A stretch of 64,000 nucleotides of DNA from Aspidapion aeneum (taxonomy: Eukaryota; Arthropoda; Insecta; Coleoptera; Brentidae): the NCBI GenBank assembly GCA_963576565.1, contig OY755047.1, positions 36,113,851 to 36,177,850 of the forward strand. Reading direction: 5' to 3'. This document shows positions 20,727 through 31,900 of this stretch, in pieces. The notes below the pieces were generated by a model, which made no database searches, was not told the DNA's origin, and saw only the letters and a list, made by a program, of their open reading frames with translations. Each line of letters begins with the position of its first letter. Within the stretch, counting starts at the first letter, position 1. The translations under genes were made by a program, and so were the position numbers.

Positions 20727-22196
20727 ATTAAAAGAATCAGCATGTATTTATTTAAATGAAGATAACTGTCTTTCAAGTATTTCTATAGATATAAGTAAAG
20801 CTTGGATTCCTATTCTCAGACAAGATTTGCAAAAAGGTTTTTTCAAAATTAATTAATACTGTAATGAAATTCTGATTACTGTTTTTTAAATAGATTTTGA
20901 TATAATAGTAATATAATCCCACAATGATCATAATTTTGTAAAAATTTCTAAATGGTTATAAAAAAGAGACCTTATTGATTCTAGTTTTAATGAGTCACCC
21001 TGTTCTGTTTATTTTCAAATTTGAAAACAACATTGACTGACATAATGTCTTGAAATAGTATCATGTTACCTTGTGTTTTGTTTAGATTGGTCAATTGTTT
21101 TTGATAAACTTCAGAATATTGACAATTATAATAATAAAAAATATATTTGAACAAGAAACATTTAAAATTTTGAGAGAAAATATAAATAAAAAGCTTGAAA
21201 ACGATTGTAGATTGGCAATCGAAACGTAGCGTATTCAAATTCAATTAAAAGATAAGTGGTTTAGGTTTTACTAGGCAACTATTTATTTTTATAGAAAGCC
21301 ACTGACAAATTAGTGATTTTTATTTTTCTAGGAGAAACGCAGTGGTTTTTTATAATTTTTTAAAATAATTTTTCCTTACTAGTGGCGTAATACCCAGAAA
21401 AAGTTGTGTTTGTAAAATATTAACTTTATGACAAAAAGTGTTCTATCCTTTTTTAAAGATAATTAAATTGTCTTTTAGCTGAGGTACATTTTAGCCCCGT
21501 GGGGGTTCGTTTTACATAAAAAAATTACCCTCAAAAATTAAATTGTAAATTACGCTTCGGCCATGTTTAAGCCGCCATATCTACCTCAGTATCAGTTTCT
21601 GTTTGTAGCCGTTTCTTATTTATCTTGACATCCTTTATCGTTCTGTATAGTTTTTAAGTAACTTTCATGACTTTGGTGAAAATATGAAAATTTTGTACCT
21701 GGGGGTAGGTATAAGCCAATTTAGTGGTTTTTTGAGTGTAACTCGAGAACCGCTTAATCTACAGCAAATATTAGACCCACCATGAATACATCTTAACAAT
21801 CTGCATATTTTTTATATTTTATGTTTTTTTTGTAAAACCAGTAGTTTTCTCGAAAAAATCAAAAAACCTAAAAAAAAAATTGCGTATTTGAGGAACTTAC
21901 AGAATTTATAGTATAGAGACAAATAAAAAACAAAGTATTGATAGTGATTGTGAGAGGCCATTATATTAGAAGCTAATCACAATTTAATTGGGTAAAATCG
22001 ATGTCATAATAAAAAGTTACGTACATTTGATTCAAACTCCTTTTCGCCATCTTTAAACAAAGATGGCGGGTTGTTTATGCAGGATTTTTGCAGGGATCTC
22101 CATTTTTTTTGGGACATGGTCGTATGACGAATCGACTAAAATATATGAGTATCGGTTTGCAATTCAAGCCCAAAATCCTACTGGGCTCTTAGACTA
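20727..22196 (+). repeat. Right inverted arm of the Penelope composite
   Basis: 20727-20855 encodes, on the plus strand, the same C-terminal residues as the minus-strand ORF (KESACIYLNEDNC, SKAWIPILRQDLQKGF). The rest mirrors 18933-19524 and 15884-16527. A block at about 21845-21955 has no counterpart in the left arm, showing later loss there. Mismatches are scattered throughout. Confidence 0.8.
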
Positions 22197-23230
22197 TGAA
22201 GGAATGTTCGAATATTACCATAAATATTAAGTATTAATTAGTTTCCTTTGTTAATGCGTTAATAAAATATTATACATTTGATTAATATAAACGAGTTGAA
22301 TTAAAATTTTACTTTTCTGATCTGATATGTTTATTTGCAGTCGTATAAAAAGTATCGTAAAAAACTCGTTTGAAAACCTCTTTGGACACCCCGTCGACTT
22401 GTGGACCTCGCCTTCGGCTCGTTCCACCAAACTGTCTCGATCGTGTGCAAAGAGCCGTTTTCAAACCTTGTTATTTAAATAACTATATTGTGTTGTTATA
22501 TCTTGTAAGTATACTAATTATACGAAAAACGAAAAGCGATTCCGCAAACAACCAACAAAATAAAATACAACGTGATAAGCTCGAAAAAAAAAGAAAACCC
22601 CGGGGCTAAAAAACAAAAACACAACCTCGACCGGGGCATTTCATGTTTTTATCAAACTATTACTCTGTTTTACACTGTGTCACGTACCGCCCTGCTATCT
22701 CACATCGTGTGAAACATTTTTTATTTAACATTAGACAGTTTTTGCACAAAATAAATACCGTTGTTGCTATTGGTTACTTTTTATGTAAATCCTATAGATA
22801 GCGTTTATTTTACACTGTGTGATTTTCGGTATTTTAATCTTACATTATTTGCCTGAGAGACATTTTTATGCAATATTAGGAAATGTTTACACAAATTAAT
22901 TCATTCAGGGTGGAAGCCCTTGGAAGAAACAAATACAATGGGGTGAATACAAAAATACAAGGGGCCCCCGGGCACAGACCTTCAAGGCCCTTATTCTTCA
23001 AAAATTGGTGAGAGAACTGGGCGTGATTCTCCAAAAATATCAAATAATGTATTCTTGAAAATATATGACAAGAAATATCTACTCCCGGAACCCGGGAGCT
23101 TGGGAGAGAAATCATCATGGATCTAGAGAGATCGCTTTTCCCCAACTTTTATTACCTTAAAAAGTCAGGTAAAAAGCCAAAAATCTCTGAGTTTTAGTAC
23201 AAAAAATGAACATACAAGGAGCGGAGCGGA
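22197..23230. repeat. Non-coding region with a dispersed repeat (copy a)
   Basis: 22650-22790 (ACTCTGTTTTACACTGTGTC, then ATTTAACATTAGACAGTTTTTG, then GCTATTGGTTA) recurs in diverged form at 24213-24420. A third partial match is at 22845-22895 (GACATTTTTATGCAATATTAGG). No gene was recognised. Confidence 0.5.
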
Positions 23231-23242
23231 AGCTGCATTACT

Positions 23243-23338
23243 TATATAAATCAGGTTGTTAAAACCACTTATAGTTCAACCTAACAGAATCTCAACTCTA
23301 ACAATAACTACAAGCTCCAAGAAGATCTTACTACAAAG
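23243..23338 (+). promoter_or_regulatory. Promoter-like TATA box and possible short first exon
   Basis: TATATAAA at 23243-23250 lies about 30 bases before an initiator-like TAGTTCAACC (about 23272). The following stretch ends in a donor-like AAAG/GTAAAC at 23338/23339. This layout is usual for small insect secreted-protein genes, but no start codon or downstream coding exon could be linked. Speculative. Confidence 0.25.
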
Positions 23339-24212
23339 GTAAACTATTTGCTTATCCCAATGATTTTAGGATTTATTTCCTGTATAAACCCTTACTTTAT
23401 TATAATGAATCCAAGATTATTTTTTTGAAGCTAATGGTTTCATTATTTTTGTGCCTACTCTTGACTTCATGTCCTCTTTTTTCCTTACTAAAATGAAGAG
23501 GCACAAACAATTTAGGTTTGGCAACAATGAGATTCTTCGGAACTGGTAGCTACCAATAAATCACTGGATCCAATAGTTATGCAGCCATAAGTCAGGCGTG
23601 AATAAGTAGTCTATTTGTAAGTAACACAGTAACTAAGTTTGAGCAAATAGAAGGTCTTCGTACAAGGTATGTCGTTTTGTGCTTGGTGTGGGTTGCATAC
23701 TGGGTGGCTTCGTCCTTGTTCACACTAGTCTTCCTTGTTTTAGTTAAAATGACATAAGTAACCAAGCAAAAACTAGAGAAAAAGTAGGGTTAAATAACTG
23801 TTACATACAGTTTAGTAGGTTTAATTTGAAAATGTAATTTTTTTTTTCGTTGTCCAAATTAAGCGGCTACACTGCACTATTCATCTCTAACCATCGTTGT
23901 TTAAGAATAGGTAAATTTGATTCCTTGAAACATAATCAAAGGATTACTTTCTAAAAGTTTCCAATAGCATTATCTTCTCTTTAATTGAAGAATAGGGCCC
24001 CCGGAAGGCCAGTGGTGCTATTGCACCCAGCATCCATACCCAGTTCTTCACTGATTCCGTTACAACTAGGTATATTTTTGAAACTTGCGAAATTTTTTTA
24101 TATAAACCCTCTGTTCGGAAGCCTTATCTTCTTCTGCATCTGTTACGGTCAAGACACATTCTTTTGTAACATTTGGAAGTTTTCAATAGTCTAAATTCCG
24201 TCACTTACAGCA
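23339..24212. other. Unassigned non-coding region
   Basis: No coding frame with recognisable protein similarity, repeat or RNA structure was seen. Confidence 0.35.
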
Positions 24213-24402
24213 AACTACTACTCTGTTTAACACTGTGTCACGTTGTGTACTAGTATAGGCCTATTGATAACAGCAACGACTACCCGTCTCTCTATCACTC
24301 ATTGAAGGTAACATATTGCGTTACGTAATTTAAGAACAAGCCCCATCCCACATTTTTTATGCAACATTAGGAAGTTTGTGCACAATCCTTTTTCTGTTAC
24401 GG
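24213..24402. repeat. Dispersed repeat (copy b)
   Basis: Diverged direct copy of 22650-22790: ACTCTGTTTAACACTGTGTC, then TTTTTTATGCAACATTAGGAAG and GGCTATTGGTTATT. Confidence 0.55.
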
Positions 24403-25095
24403 CTATTGGTTATTAACCTTGTTCTTCTTTATGGTAAATAATACTTTGTTTAGACTGAGCACCCTGTACGTCCAAGATACTCTGAGTATTCTGTGGTGGC
24501 ACCACTTATCAAAAGCTTCCAGCTCTCTAAACATGGCGTTAGTAAGTCTTTTGCGGTAGTATAAAATGCTTAACACATAACATCGAATTATGAGAGTGGT
24601 GTCAATATCACGACTGCTCAGAACTGATTTCATTTTAATAATCGGCTTGTATATAATATAACTCCAATATTTCTTTCTTTAGATAGAACCATGCATTTCG
24701 TTTTCACAATATTGAAGTTTCTCGCTGCAATCTGATTTACAAGTTCCTGCAGAGTTTCTAGTAAGTCTGCAAAAATTACAGTGTCGTCTTTAATTATTGA
24801 TTTGTGTCCGTTAAAAGTTATTGCTTCCTTAAGGTCATCAAGTGCATTCGCTATTATTCAGCAGTGGCAAAAGTATGCAGACCAGTCGAACACCTCTATT
24901 TATTTAGACTTGTTCGGATAATGATTGGTCATCAACTTTTTTTTGGGCTGTGTGGTTCCAGTGTAAAGAAGTAATTATTCTCAAATATATTTGATCCAAT
25001 CTAACATTTCCCCGAGAATGTTTTAAAGTTTGTCGTGTTGGTCTCGGTCAAAGGCTTTCCCAAAACATGCATATACTGGCACTGACACATCTCTA
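24403..25095 (-). pseudogene. LINE reverse transcriptase fragment
   Basis: Minus-strand pieces in changing frames: ACFGKAFDRDQHDKL (RT catalytic block A, about 25075), KDDTVIFADLLETLQELVNQ (catalytic D-D block, about 24800), FNIVKTKCMV, then MKSVLSSRDIDTTL, RCYVLSILYY, LEAFDKWCHHRILRVSWTYR at 24633-24450. The order and wording are those of APE-type LINEs of the RTE-like group common in insects. Frames shift several times; it is truncated at both sides. Confidence 0.75.
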
Positions 25096-25329
25096 GATAG
25101 TTGAACTGATTATGGTTGCATTGCAAATGCAGAGATTATTGATCAGAATCACTTATGCCAGCAAACACAATGTTTAACACCGTATCGCTACCAAATGGTC
25201 ATGAGGCATGGCAACTAGTTGTTCATTTTTTATTTTTGTTTTCATGTTTAAATGCATTTAGTCTCAAGTAAGATACACGGCTGTCTACTTAAATATTTAC
25301 CACTTATCCTAAAGTAGAACTTGTCACGT

Positions 25330-28300
25330 TAGGTATACGAGTATCTCACATAAATTCTTATTTCTGTGTAGTTACGCTATAGAAAGACGCAGAAAATTAT
25401 TCGGAAAAATAAATCATCATCATCATGGGAATCGTATTTTACACACAAGTAGAGAGTTACGGTTTTAGAAACTATAATAAAATACGTTGCACCGTTATAA
25501 TTATTTTTACATGTCTCGTTTTCTCTCTTGTAAATTCCCACTCCTGTGTACAGTATAAAAACCCTTAAAAACTCTATAATGTTAATTACCTTGTTACGCT
25601 ATATTCTCTGTGAACTCTTATTTCTGTGAATGATATAAGAAAACAATTTTAACAATTCACTATAATAATGTTATGTACTGCATTGATTCTCATTTATATA
25701 TCTTCCAAAGAATAATGCAGGGATCTATTTGACCGACGAATGCAAGGTGAAAGTTTCAATTTGTAAAGCTTTATAATAAATATACTGCACTGGTGCCGTT
25801 TTCTAAAGAACCATGGCTTAATTATCTCGTCACGGTATATCACTCATAAACTTTTATATCTTTGTGTTATAGAGAAACAATTTAAAAACATTCTTCATTT
25901 GTGTGTATCCTCCACAGAATGACGCAAGGCCGTATTCGACCCACGATTTTGACGAAGCTATGAATACCGATCCATGAGAATCTCAAAAACCAAATAAGTA
26001 CAAGGCCTAAGTTTCAATTTATACAGCTTTGTAATAAATATACAGCACTAGTTCTGTTTTCTAAAGCAAGATATGTAGATTACTATCTGGTCACCTTATA
26101 TTCCTCGTAAATTCGTATGTTGCTGTATGATATAGAAAATCGATTTGAAAAAAAATATTGTTTTTTTTTGTATATCATATACAACGACAATTTCTAAAAA
26201 AAAACATCATAGTAACGTCATATCCTAAATTAATTCTCATTTGTATGTATCCTCCACAGAATGACCCAGGGCCGTATTGGACCGACAATTTTGACGAAGC
26301 CGATATCACAAATACCGATTCATGGAAATCTCAGGGACTAAACACAAATAAGGCCGAAGTAAATAATGCTCCACTAGTCCTTGTTTCTTAAGAAAGAAAA
26401 AAAATCCCTATAGTAACGCTATGTCTTACATTAATTCTCATTTAAGTGTATTCCTTGCAGAAGGATGCAGGCCGTATTTGATTGGCGATTTTGACGGAGC
26501 TGATGCTACGGAACCCGATCCATGGAAATCTTAGTGACCAAACCAGCATAAGGCCGAAGTTTCAATTTATAAAGCTTTATTTTAAATATACTGCACAGGC
26601 GCCGTTTTTTTAAGAAACATAACGTTATTAATTATCTTGTTACGTTATATTACTCGTAAATTATTAGTTTTGTGTATTTTAAAGAAAAACATTTTTTTAA
26701 AAATCACTATGGTAACGTATGTCCTACACTGACATTCATTTGTGTGTATCCTCTGCAGAATGACACAAAGCCTTTTTGACGGAGCCGATGCAAAGTATAC
26801 CGAACCATGGAGATCTCAGGGACCAAACGAGCATAGGGCCACAATGTATAAAGCTTAATACTAAATATACTGCACAGGTGCTGTTTTCTAAAGAAACACA
26901 TTTTAATTATCTTATCGATAAACTCTTATTTCTGCGTATGATATAAAAAAACAATTTAAAAAAAATCACGATAGTAACGTTATGTCCTACATTAATTCTC
27001 ATTTGTGTTTATCCTCCGCGGAATGACGCAGAGCCGTAGTTAAACGACGATTTTGACGGAGCCGATGCTACGGATACCGATCTATGGACTGGAATCTCAG
27101 GGACTAATCGAGTGTAAGGCCAAGGTTTCAATTTATAAATCTTTATAACAAATATACTTTACTAGGTCATTTTTTTAAAATATGTATTATCTTATGACGT
27201 TATATCCCTTGTAAATTTTTATTTCTCTGTCCTAAATTGAGTCACATTTGTATGTATCCTTCATACAATAACACAGAGTCGTAATTGAACAACAAAAAAA
27301 CAAAAAATATATAACTATAGTAACGTTGATTTTGCTTCGTGTGTATGCCCCACAAAATGACGAAGGTCCACATATTATTATGACCGACGATTCTAACGGA
27401 GCTGATGCCATGGATACCGATTCACGAAAATCTCAGGGACCAAACGAGCATAAGGCCAATGTTTTAATCTATAAAACTTTATCTGCGGTGGTCGCCTTTT
27501 CTAAAGACATATGTTAATTACCTTGTCACTTTATATCCCTTATAATTTCTTTTTTTTTATAGTGTCCTACTCATTTGTGTGTATCCTCCGCGGAACGGCA
27601 AGCGCTGCCATATTTGACCGATGATTTTAAACTTATTTTAATAATCTTATCGATAAACACTTATTTCTGGGTATGATATAAAAAAACAATTTAAAAAAAA
27701 ATACTATAATAACGTTATGTCTTACATTGATTCTCATTTGTTTCTATCCTCCGCAGAATAACGCAGGGTTGTACTTGAACGACGATTTTGACGAAGCTGA
27801 TGCCATGGATACCGATCCACGGAACTATCAGGGACCAACCGACCATAACACCAATGTTTTAATCTATAAAGCTTTATCTGCAGTAGTCTCCTTTTCTAAA
27901 TACAGATATGTTAATTACCTTGTCACTTTATATCCCTTATAATTTCTCTTTTTGTGTATGATATTGAAATACAATTTTTTTTAAATCTTTATAATCACGT
28001 TATGTCCTATTCATTTGTGTGTATCCTCCGCGGAACGGCAAGCGTGGCCGTATTTGACCGACGATTTTGTCGGAGCCGATGTCACAGTTACCGATCCATC
28101 ATATGAGCCAAACGAGAATATGGCCAAGGTTTCAATTTATAAAGCTTTGTAATAGATAAACTGCATTGGTGTCTTTCTTTAAAGAAAAATATATCAATTA
28201 TCTTGACATCCTCGTAAATTCTTATTCCTGTGTATAATCTACAAAAACGATTTAAAAATATAAACAACATAGTAATGTTATTTCGAACATTGATTTTTAT

Positions 28301-28387
28301 TGAAAAACAAAAAGACTTATTTGAACAATTCTGTGATTTCTTTCTTTTTATCCTGATTTGATTTTTATTTGTGTGTATCCTCCGCAG
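25330..28387 (+). repeat. Array of about eleven decayed exon copies
   Basis: Units of about 200-350 bp each carry a polypyrimidine/acceptor-like TGTGTATCCTCCGCAG, an exon-like stretch (AATGACGCAGGGCC ... GACGATTTTGACGGAGC ... GATACCGATCCATGG), then AAGGCC, TTTATAAAGCTTTAT and an intron-like tail. Exon-like starts are near 25711, 25918, 26260, 26461, 26759, 27022, 27267, 27356, 27593, 27757 and 28033. Several have stops, lost AG (27022, 27593, 28033) or deletions. None keeps the 3' half of the intact exon at 28388 or its donor. Copies at 26260, 27356 and 27757 stay open for some 40-60 codons and could only serve as alternative terminal exons. Confidence 0.8.
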
Positions 28388-28501
28388 AATGACGCAGGGC
28401 CATATTTGACCGACGATTTTGACGGAGCCGATGCCACCGATACCGATCCATGGGAATCTCATGGGCCAAACGATTACGAGGGTTACGATTTGGCCTTGCG
28501 G
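28388..28501 (+). CDS. Intact 38-codon exon of an unidentified gene
   Basis: Acceptor TCCTCCGCAG precedes AATGACGCAGGG; donor CGG/GTAAGA follows at 28502. The exon is exactly 114 bases and reads in phase 0: NDAGPYLTDDFDGADATDTD, then PWESHGPNDYEGYDLALR. It is acidic, without Cys, and resembles neither a cadherin repeat nor a transposon protein. YDLAL at the end recalls the sequence around the catalytic Asp of trypsin-like peptidases, but this is too short to assert. It is in the same strand as the cadherin gene 16.7 kb downstream; splicing it to that exon would not complete a cadherin domain, so it probably belongs to another gene. Open frame plus splice sites, against decayed upstream copies, suggests selection. 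Confidence 0.6.
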
Positions 28502-29339
28502 GTAAGACAAAAATAGTCTTGCAAATCCGTGTGTGCATAAAGAGAGGAAAGGGTAGAGAGACGAAAGATAATATAAAACGTTTGTGCAAAATCGTATACA
28601 AAGAAATTAAAGGACGGAAAGCATTTTTATCGCTCAGAAAGCAAAAGACATTGCTTTAAGACAAAGTTTTGAGTTTCGTACTTGAACCTGCAAAGGTTTT
28701 TTAATCACTGTTAGCTTTTTAGGCTATCTCCCCAAGTTCTACCTCAAAAGAAAGTTTCTTGTAAGATATATTTTAATATATTATATAGATATAAAAAGTG
28801 ATTAAATTTAAACAATTTTTAGGCATTTTTTGAACACAATCAACGAACAATAAGATAACATTTTAAAACCTTCACTCTGATTTCACCTTTATTTGATGAC
28901 AGAGGCGAGCATGAACGAACTCGTTCGCAGGCCGTTTACATTACAAACACAAGCGAACGAATTAATTTATATAATATAATTATAATGAAAACAAGGCAAC
29001 AAAATATTTTTTTTTCAAAATAACTCTCCAATTGTTATAATTCTCTCGACCCTTCCTCTGCTTGGGTCACGAAAAATTGCTAGTAGCGGAGCATGCATTC
29101 CAATTTTAATAATTTTATGTGTGTTTTTAATTTATACAGCAAGCATGTTTTTTAAAACTACATATTTGCATATTGACATGACAACTAACAATAATATCAC
29201 GATCAGTGCACGATAAATCATCTTTTTGTTTTTCATCACTTTTCTTTTTATTTTATATTTCGCCCTCTCCTTTAAATTTTAAACATTTATTGATTTAGTA
29301 TATAAAAAACAAAAATAGTAGAAATAAGAAACCAAAGAA
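28502..29339. other. AT-rich intron-like sequence
   Basis: Follows the donor at 28502; no further exon of the same gene, tRNA or clear repeat was recognised. Confidence 0.4.
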
Positions 29340-29540
29340 GTTTTCGTGGCTAATCGGGTAAAAAGAAGTTTTTGTTTCTCTCATATTTTTTCGTGTGTAG
29401 CTCAAAAGCTTAACTTCACGGGGATCCAAGATCTAATGGACAGCTAATAAGTGTTGACAGTTAACTGTTTCGTCCTTATGGGATTCCTCAGAACACTGCT
29501 TGGTAAATTTGACACCCTTGCGAAGTTATTCAGACCGTTT
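29340..29540 (+). repeat. Dispersed repeat R, copy 1
   Basis: Begins GTTTTCGTGGCTAATCGGG, includes CCAAGATCTAATGGACA and GTTAACTGTTTCGTCCTTATG, and ends near CACCCTTGCGAAG. Copies 2 and 3 are at 29812-30050 and 40754-40945. No ORF is conserved among the copies. Confidence 0.75.
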
Positions 29541-29811
29541 TGTCTCTCATTCTACGCCTATAGTGAGAAAACCCTCGCAAGAGGCGCCATCCACCGAGAT
29601 ACGAGAGATACTAGAACAAGAGCAGACGAGTATAAACTGCTATATATGTATATCGATCGATTAAAAAATCGATTGCAAAGAAAAATAAACCATCCATGAC
29701 TTACGACAGCACTTCTGCCTTTCAGGTCAGATCAACGCCAATTAGCGTTTTTACCTACATTCAGACCTGAGCGTCAATCCGCGGAATTTTGAAGCCAAAT
29801 AATACTAACAA

Positions 29812-30050
29812 ACGTAAATTTTAGTACCTGTGAATTTAAAAATCAGACAAGTTTTCGTGGCTAATCGCGTAAAAAGAAGTTTTTGTTTCTCTTATATTTT
29901 TCCGTGGGTAGCTGGAAAGCTTAACCTCACGGGGGTCCAAGATCTAATGGACACTTAATAAGTGTTGACAGTTAACTGTTTCGTCCTTATGGGACTCCTC
30001 AGAATACTGCTTGGTCAACACACCCTTGCGAAGTTAATCAGAGAGGACAG
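29812..30050 (+). repeat. Dispersed repeat R, copy 2
   Basis: Starts AAACGTAAATTTTAGTACC and matches copy 1 closely from GTTTTCGTGGCTAATCG on. Same strand as copy 1, about 500 bp away, giving a local direct repeat. Confidence 0.75.
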
Positions 30051-31223
30051 CTTGAGTTCGAAAAAAAACTTTCTGTAATTTGATACTAAAGGTCATGATT
30101 TTTTTTAAATTAAAAACTCAAAAAAACATAAAAAAATTACTTTTATCAATAAAATACGTTTCGTAAACAAAACAATATGAATTATTGCAAGAAGCTGAAA
30201 CGAGATCAAATCTTTCCCGTTATGTGACGTATGTCCTTTGAAATAGCAACGAAGATGGGAGTACGACCACTGCAGGCAGAATAGAGAACGATATAAAAAT
30301 AACACAGCTTACATCTCTGTTAAACACTCCCACACTAAGGGCGAAAGAGACACGTTGGACAAGAACATTCTAATAGACCCGGATTAAGATTATTTGAACT
30401 TATCTCGGAATACCGCTAACAGCCTGCATCTCTCTCAGATTCTTTCAGCTTATGCGCAAGAGATACGGCGGGTCAGGCCAACAAACTAAACTGGAGGTAG
30501 TTGGCTTTTGGCGAATTCGGCGTCACACGTCTATTAATTTGGGTGCGTGGTGCGGTGTTTTCGCTAGTTTTGAAATTTTTAGAGGTTTTCCGTTATACAG
30601 ATATTAATTTATTTTTTGAAGAAAAGAATATCAAAACTATTTTTTTTTAAAGCGACGTTGCCAAAACAAAATAAAACTAAAACAAAACATGTTATGAATG
30701 AATATTATTATTATATTTTAAATAATGTTTCATAAATAACGTGCTTATCCAAGCTCTACATGTCAATGGTATGGATGTATATTTTTAGTATGTATATTGT
30801 TAAGAACAATCTACAATATAATTATTTTTGTTCCAATTTTGTCCACCTCTGATGCTATTTCTATTAAACTAAAACATTTTTCGACTGCATCGACCGCTTT
30901 ATTTGTAAATAATTGTCTTATTACATGATAAATCTGGCAACATCGTAAAATATTAGTGAACTTTTTTTAACACAGGTAAATTAAGTTTGAAAATTTATAG
31001 ACGTTTGCATGTTTATTTTGTTTCTATAAGTTTATATTATCAGAATTTCGTACTCTTGCATTTTGGCATTCAAAATCAAAGGTTTATCAACAGTTTATGT
31101 TATACTAAGTAAACCATATTTTTTGCCATATGTAGGTAGCATCGTATTTATAAGAGGTAAATTGTATATATTTAATTTTTATAAAAAAACTAGTTTTAAT
31201 TTTAGTGCATTCCACGTTTAGTA
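30051..31223. other. Unassigned AT-rich region
   Basis: No gene or recognised element found; short simple A/T runs only. Confidence 0.35.
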
Positions 31224-31540
31224 CAGTGGAACCACTATAGAACCCCGGTTATCCGAGGTAGCAGAGAGTGCACCCTCTTCGGATAAGTAGAAGCTCGTAA
31301 CGCACTGCATTCACGCAAATTTACATGCTAAGTATCCAAAAACATAAAAAGGGGAAACCCTCACACGGACCAGGGGGATTCTCCCACCCAAAGCGAAGGG
31401 TTAGAATGAAAATACAGTAGGTAGATAATATAGGTAGTACGGAGCACTGACGCGCGTACATCGGAAAATTAGGGTTTTAGAATGGTTCAGTTAATCCGGA
31501 GCTTTCCAGGATAATCGCGACTCGGTTGTAATGGCTGTAG
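31224..31540. mobile_element. Pogo/Tigger-like MITE
   Basis: Left end CAGTGGAACC ... CCCCGGTTATCCGAGG after TA; right end GGATAATCGCGACTCGGTTG ... CTGTAG before TA. The phrase CAGTGGAACC plus GGTTATCCG and its inverse are characteristic of pogo-type (Tigger) termini. About 320 bp, no transposase. Confidence 0.6.
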
Positions 31541-31900
31541 TATAATATACAAAGGGTTATTTTTGCACCTCATAGTAGATACACTAAAAAAAGCAAACCG
31601 TTTGGGACAGATGCATAATATACATTTAATATAATATGCCAAATGCCTAAAATTGTGACCTAAGGGCATCATGGTCATCAGAGAAAGACACGTCTTTCAA
31701 AAAAAGAACTGCACTCTTATCTTATTTGAAACTCTTAGGCATTTCCCACTTATTAAATGCATATGCATAAAAAACACCGAAGAGAGTTAATGACATGAGA
31801 TAGAGTATCAGCTTAGCTTAGCTTAGTCCCTGGTTCAAATCCAGAATTTTACCAAATAAAGAGAACTGCAAAGAGAACCGAGTTACATTCCCGATAGAAG
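31541..31900. other. Unassigned spacer
   Basis: Includes a GCTTA triplication at 31811-31826 followed by a B-box-like GGTTCAAATCC; not enough for a tRNA or SINE call. Confidence 0.3.

Larger units (their letters stand above)
15884..22196. mobile_element. Palindromic Penelope-like element (composite)
   Basis: The ends are inverse of each other (AGAGCCCAGTAGGATTTTGGG at 15891 onward; inverse ends at 22189). The left arm is 15884-16527 plus 18933-19645, interrupted by another element; the right arm is 20727-22196. The arms are about 1.4 kb each and enclose about 1.1 kb of unique RT-coding sequence (19646-20726). Both arms include the last 40 codons of the Penelope ORF, so the structure is two inverted Penelope 3' halves joined head to head. 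Penelope-like elements are known to occur in inverted and partial tandem arrangements, so this is plausible biology rather than assembly error, but an assembly artefact must be excluded. Confidence 0.75.

Noticed and set aside
25330..28387. CRISPR array or simple satellite
   Set aside because: Units are 200-350 bp, diverged and contain splice-site-like and coding-like parts; spacing and repeat size do not fit CRISPR, and the end unit is a splice-competent exon.
28388..28501. Assigning this exon to the fat-like cadherin gene
   Set aside because: Phases would allow joining to exon A, but the peptide does not resemble the beginning of a cadherin repeat that exon A needs before VLAFDKD.
31806..31850. 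tRNA gene suggested by GCTTAGCTTAGCTTAG and GGTTCAAATCC
   Set aside because: A- and B-box spacing is too short and no acceptor or anticodon stem can be formed.
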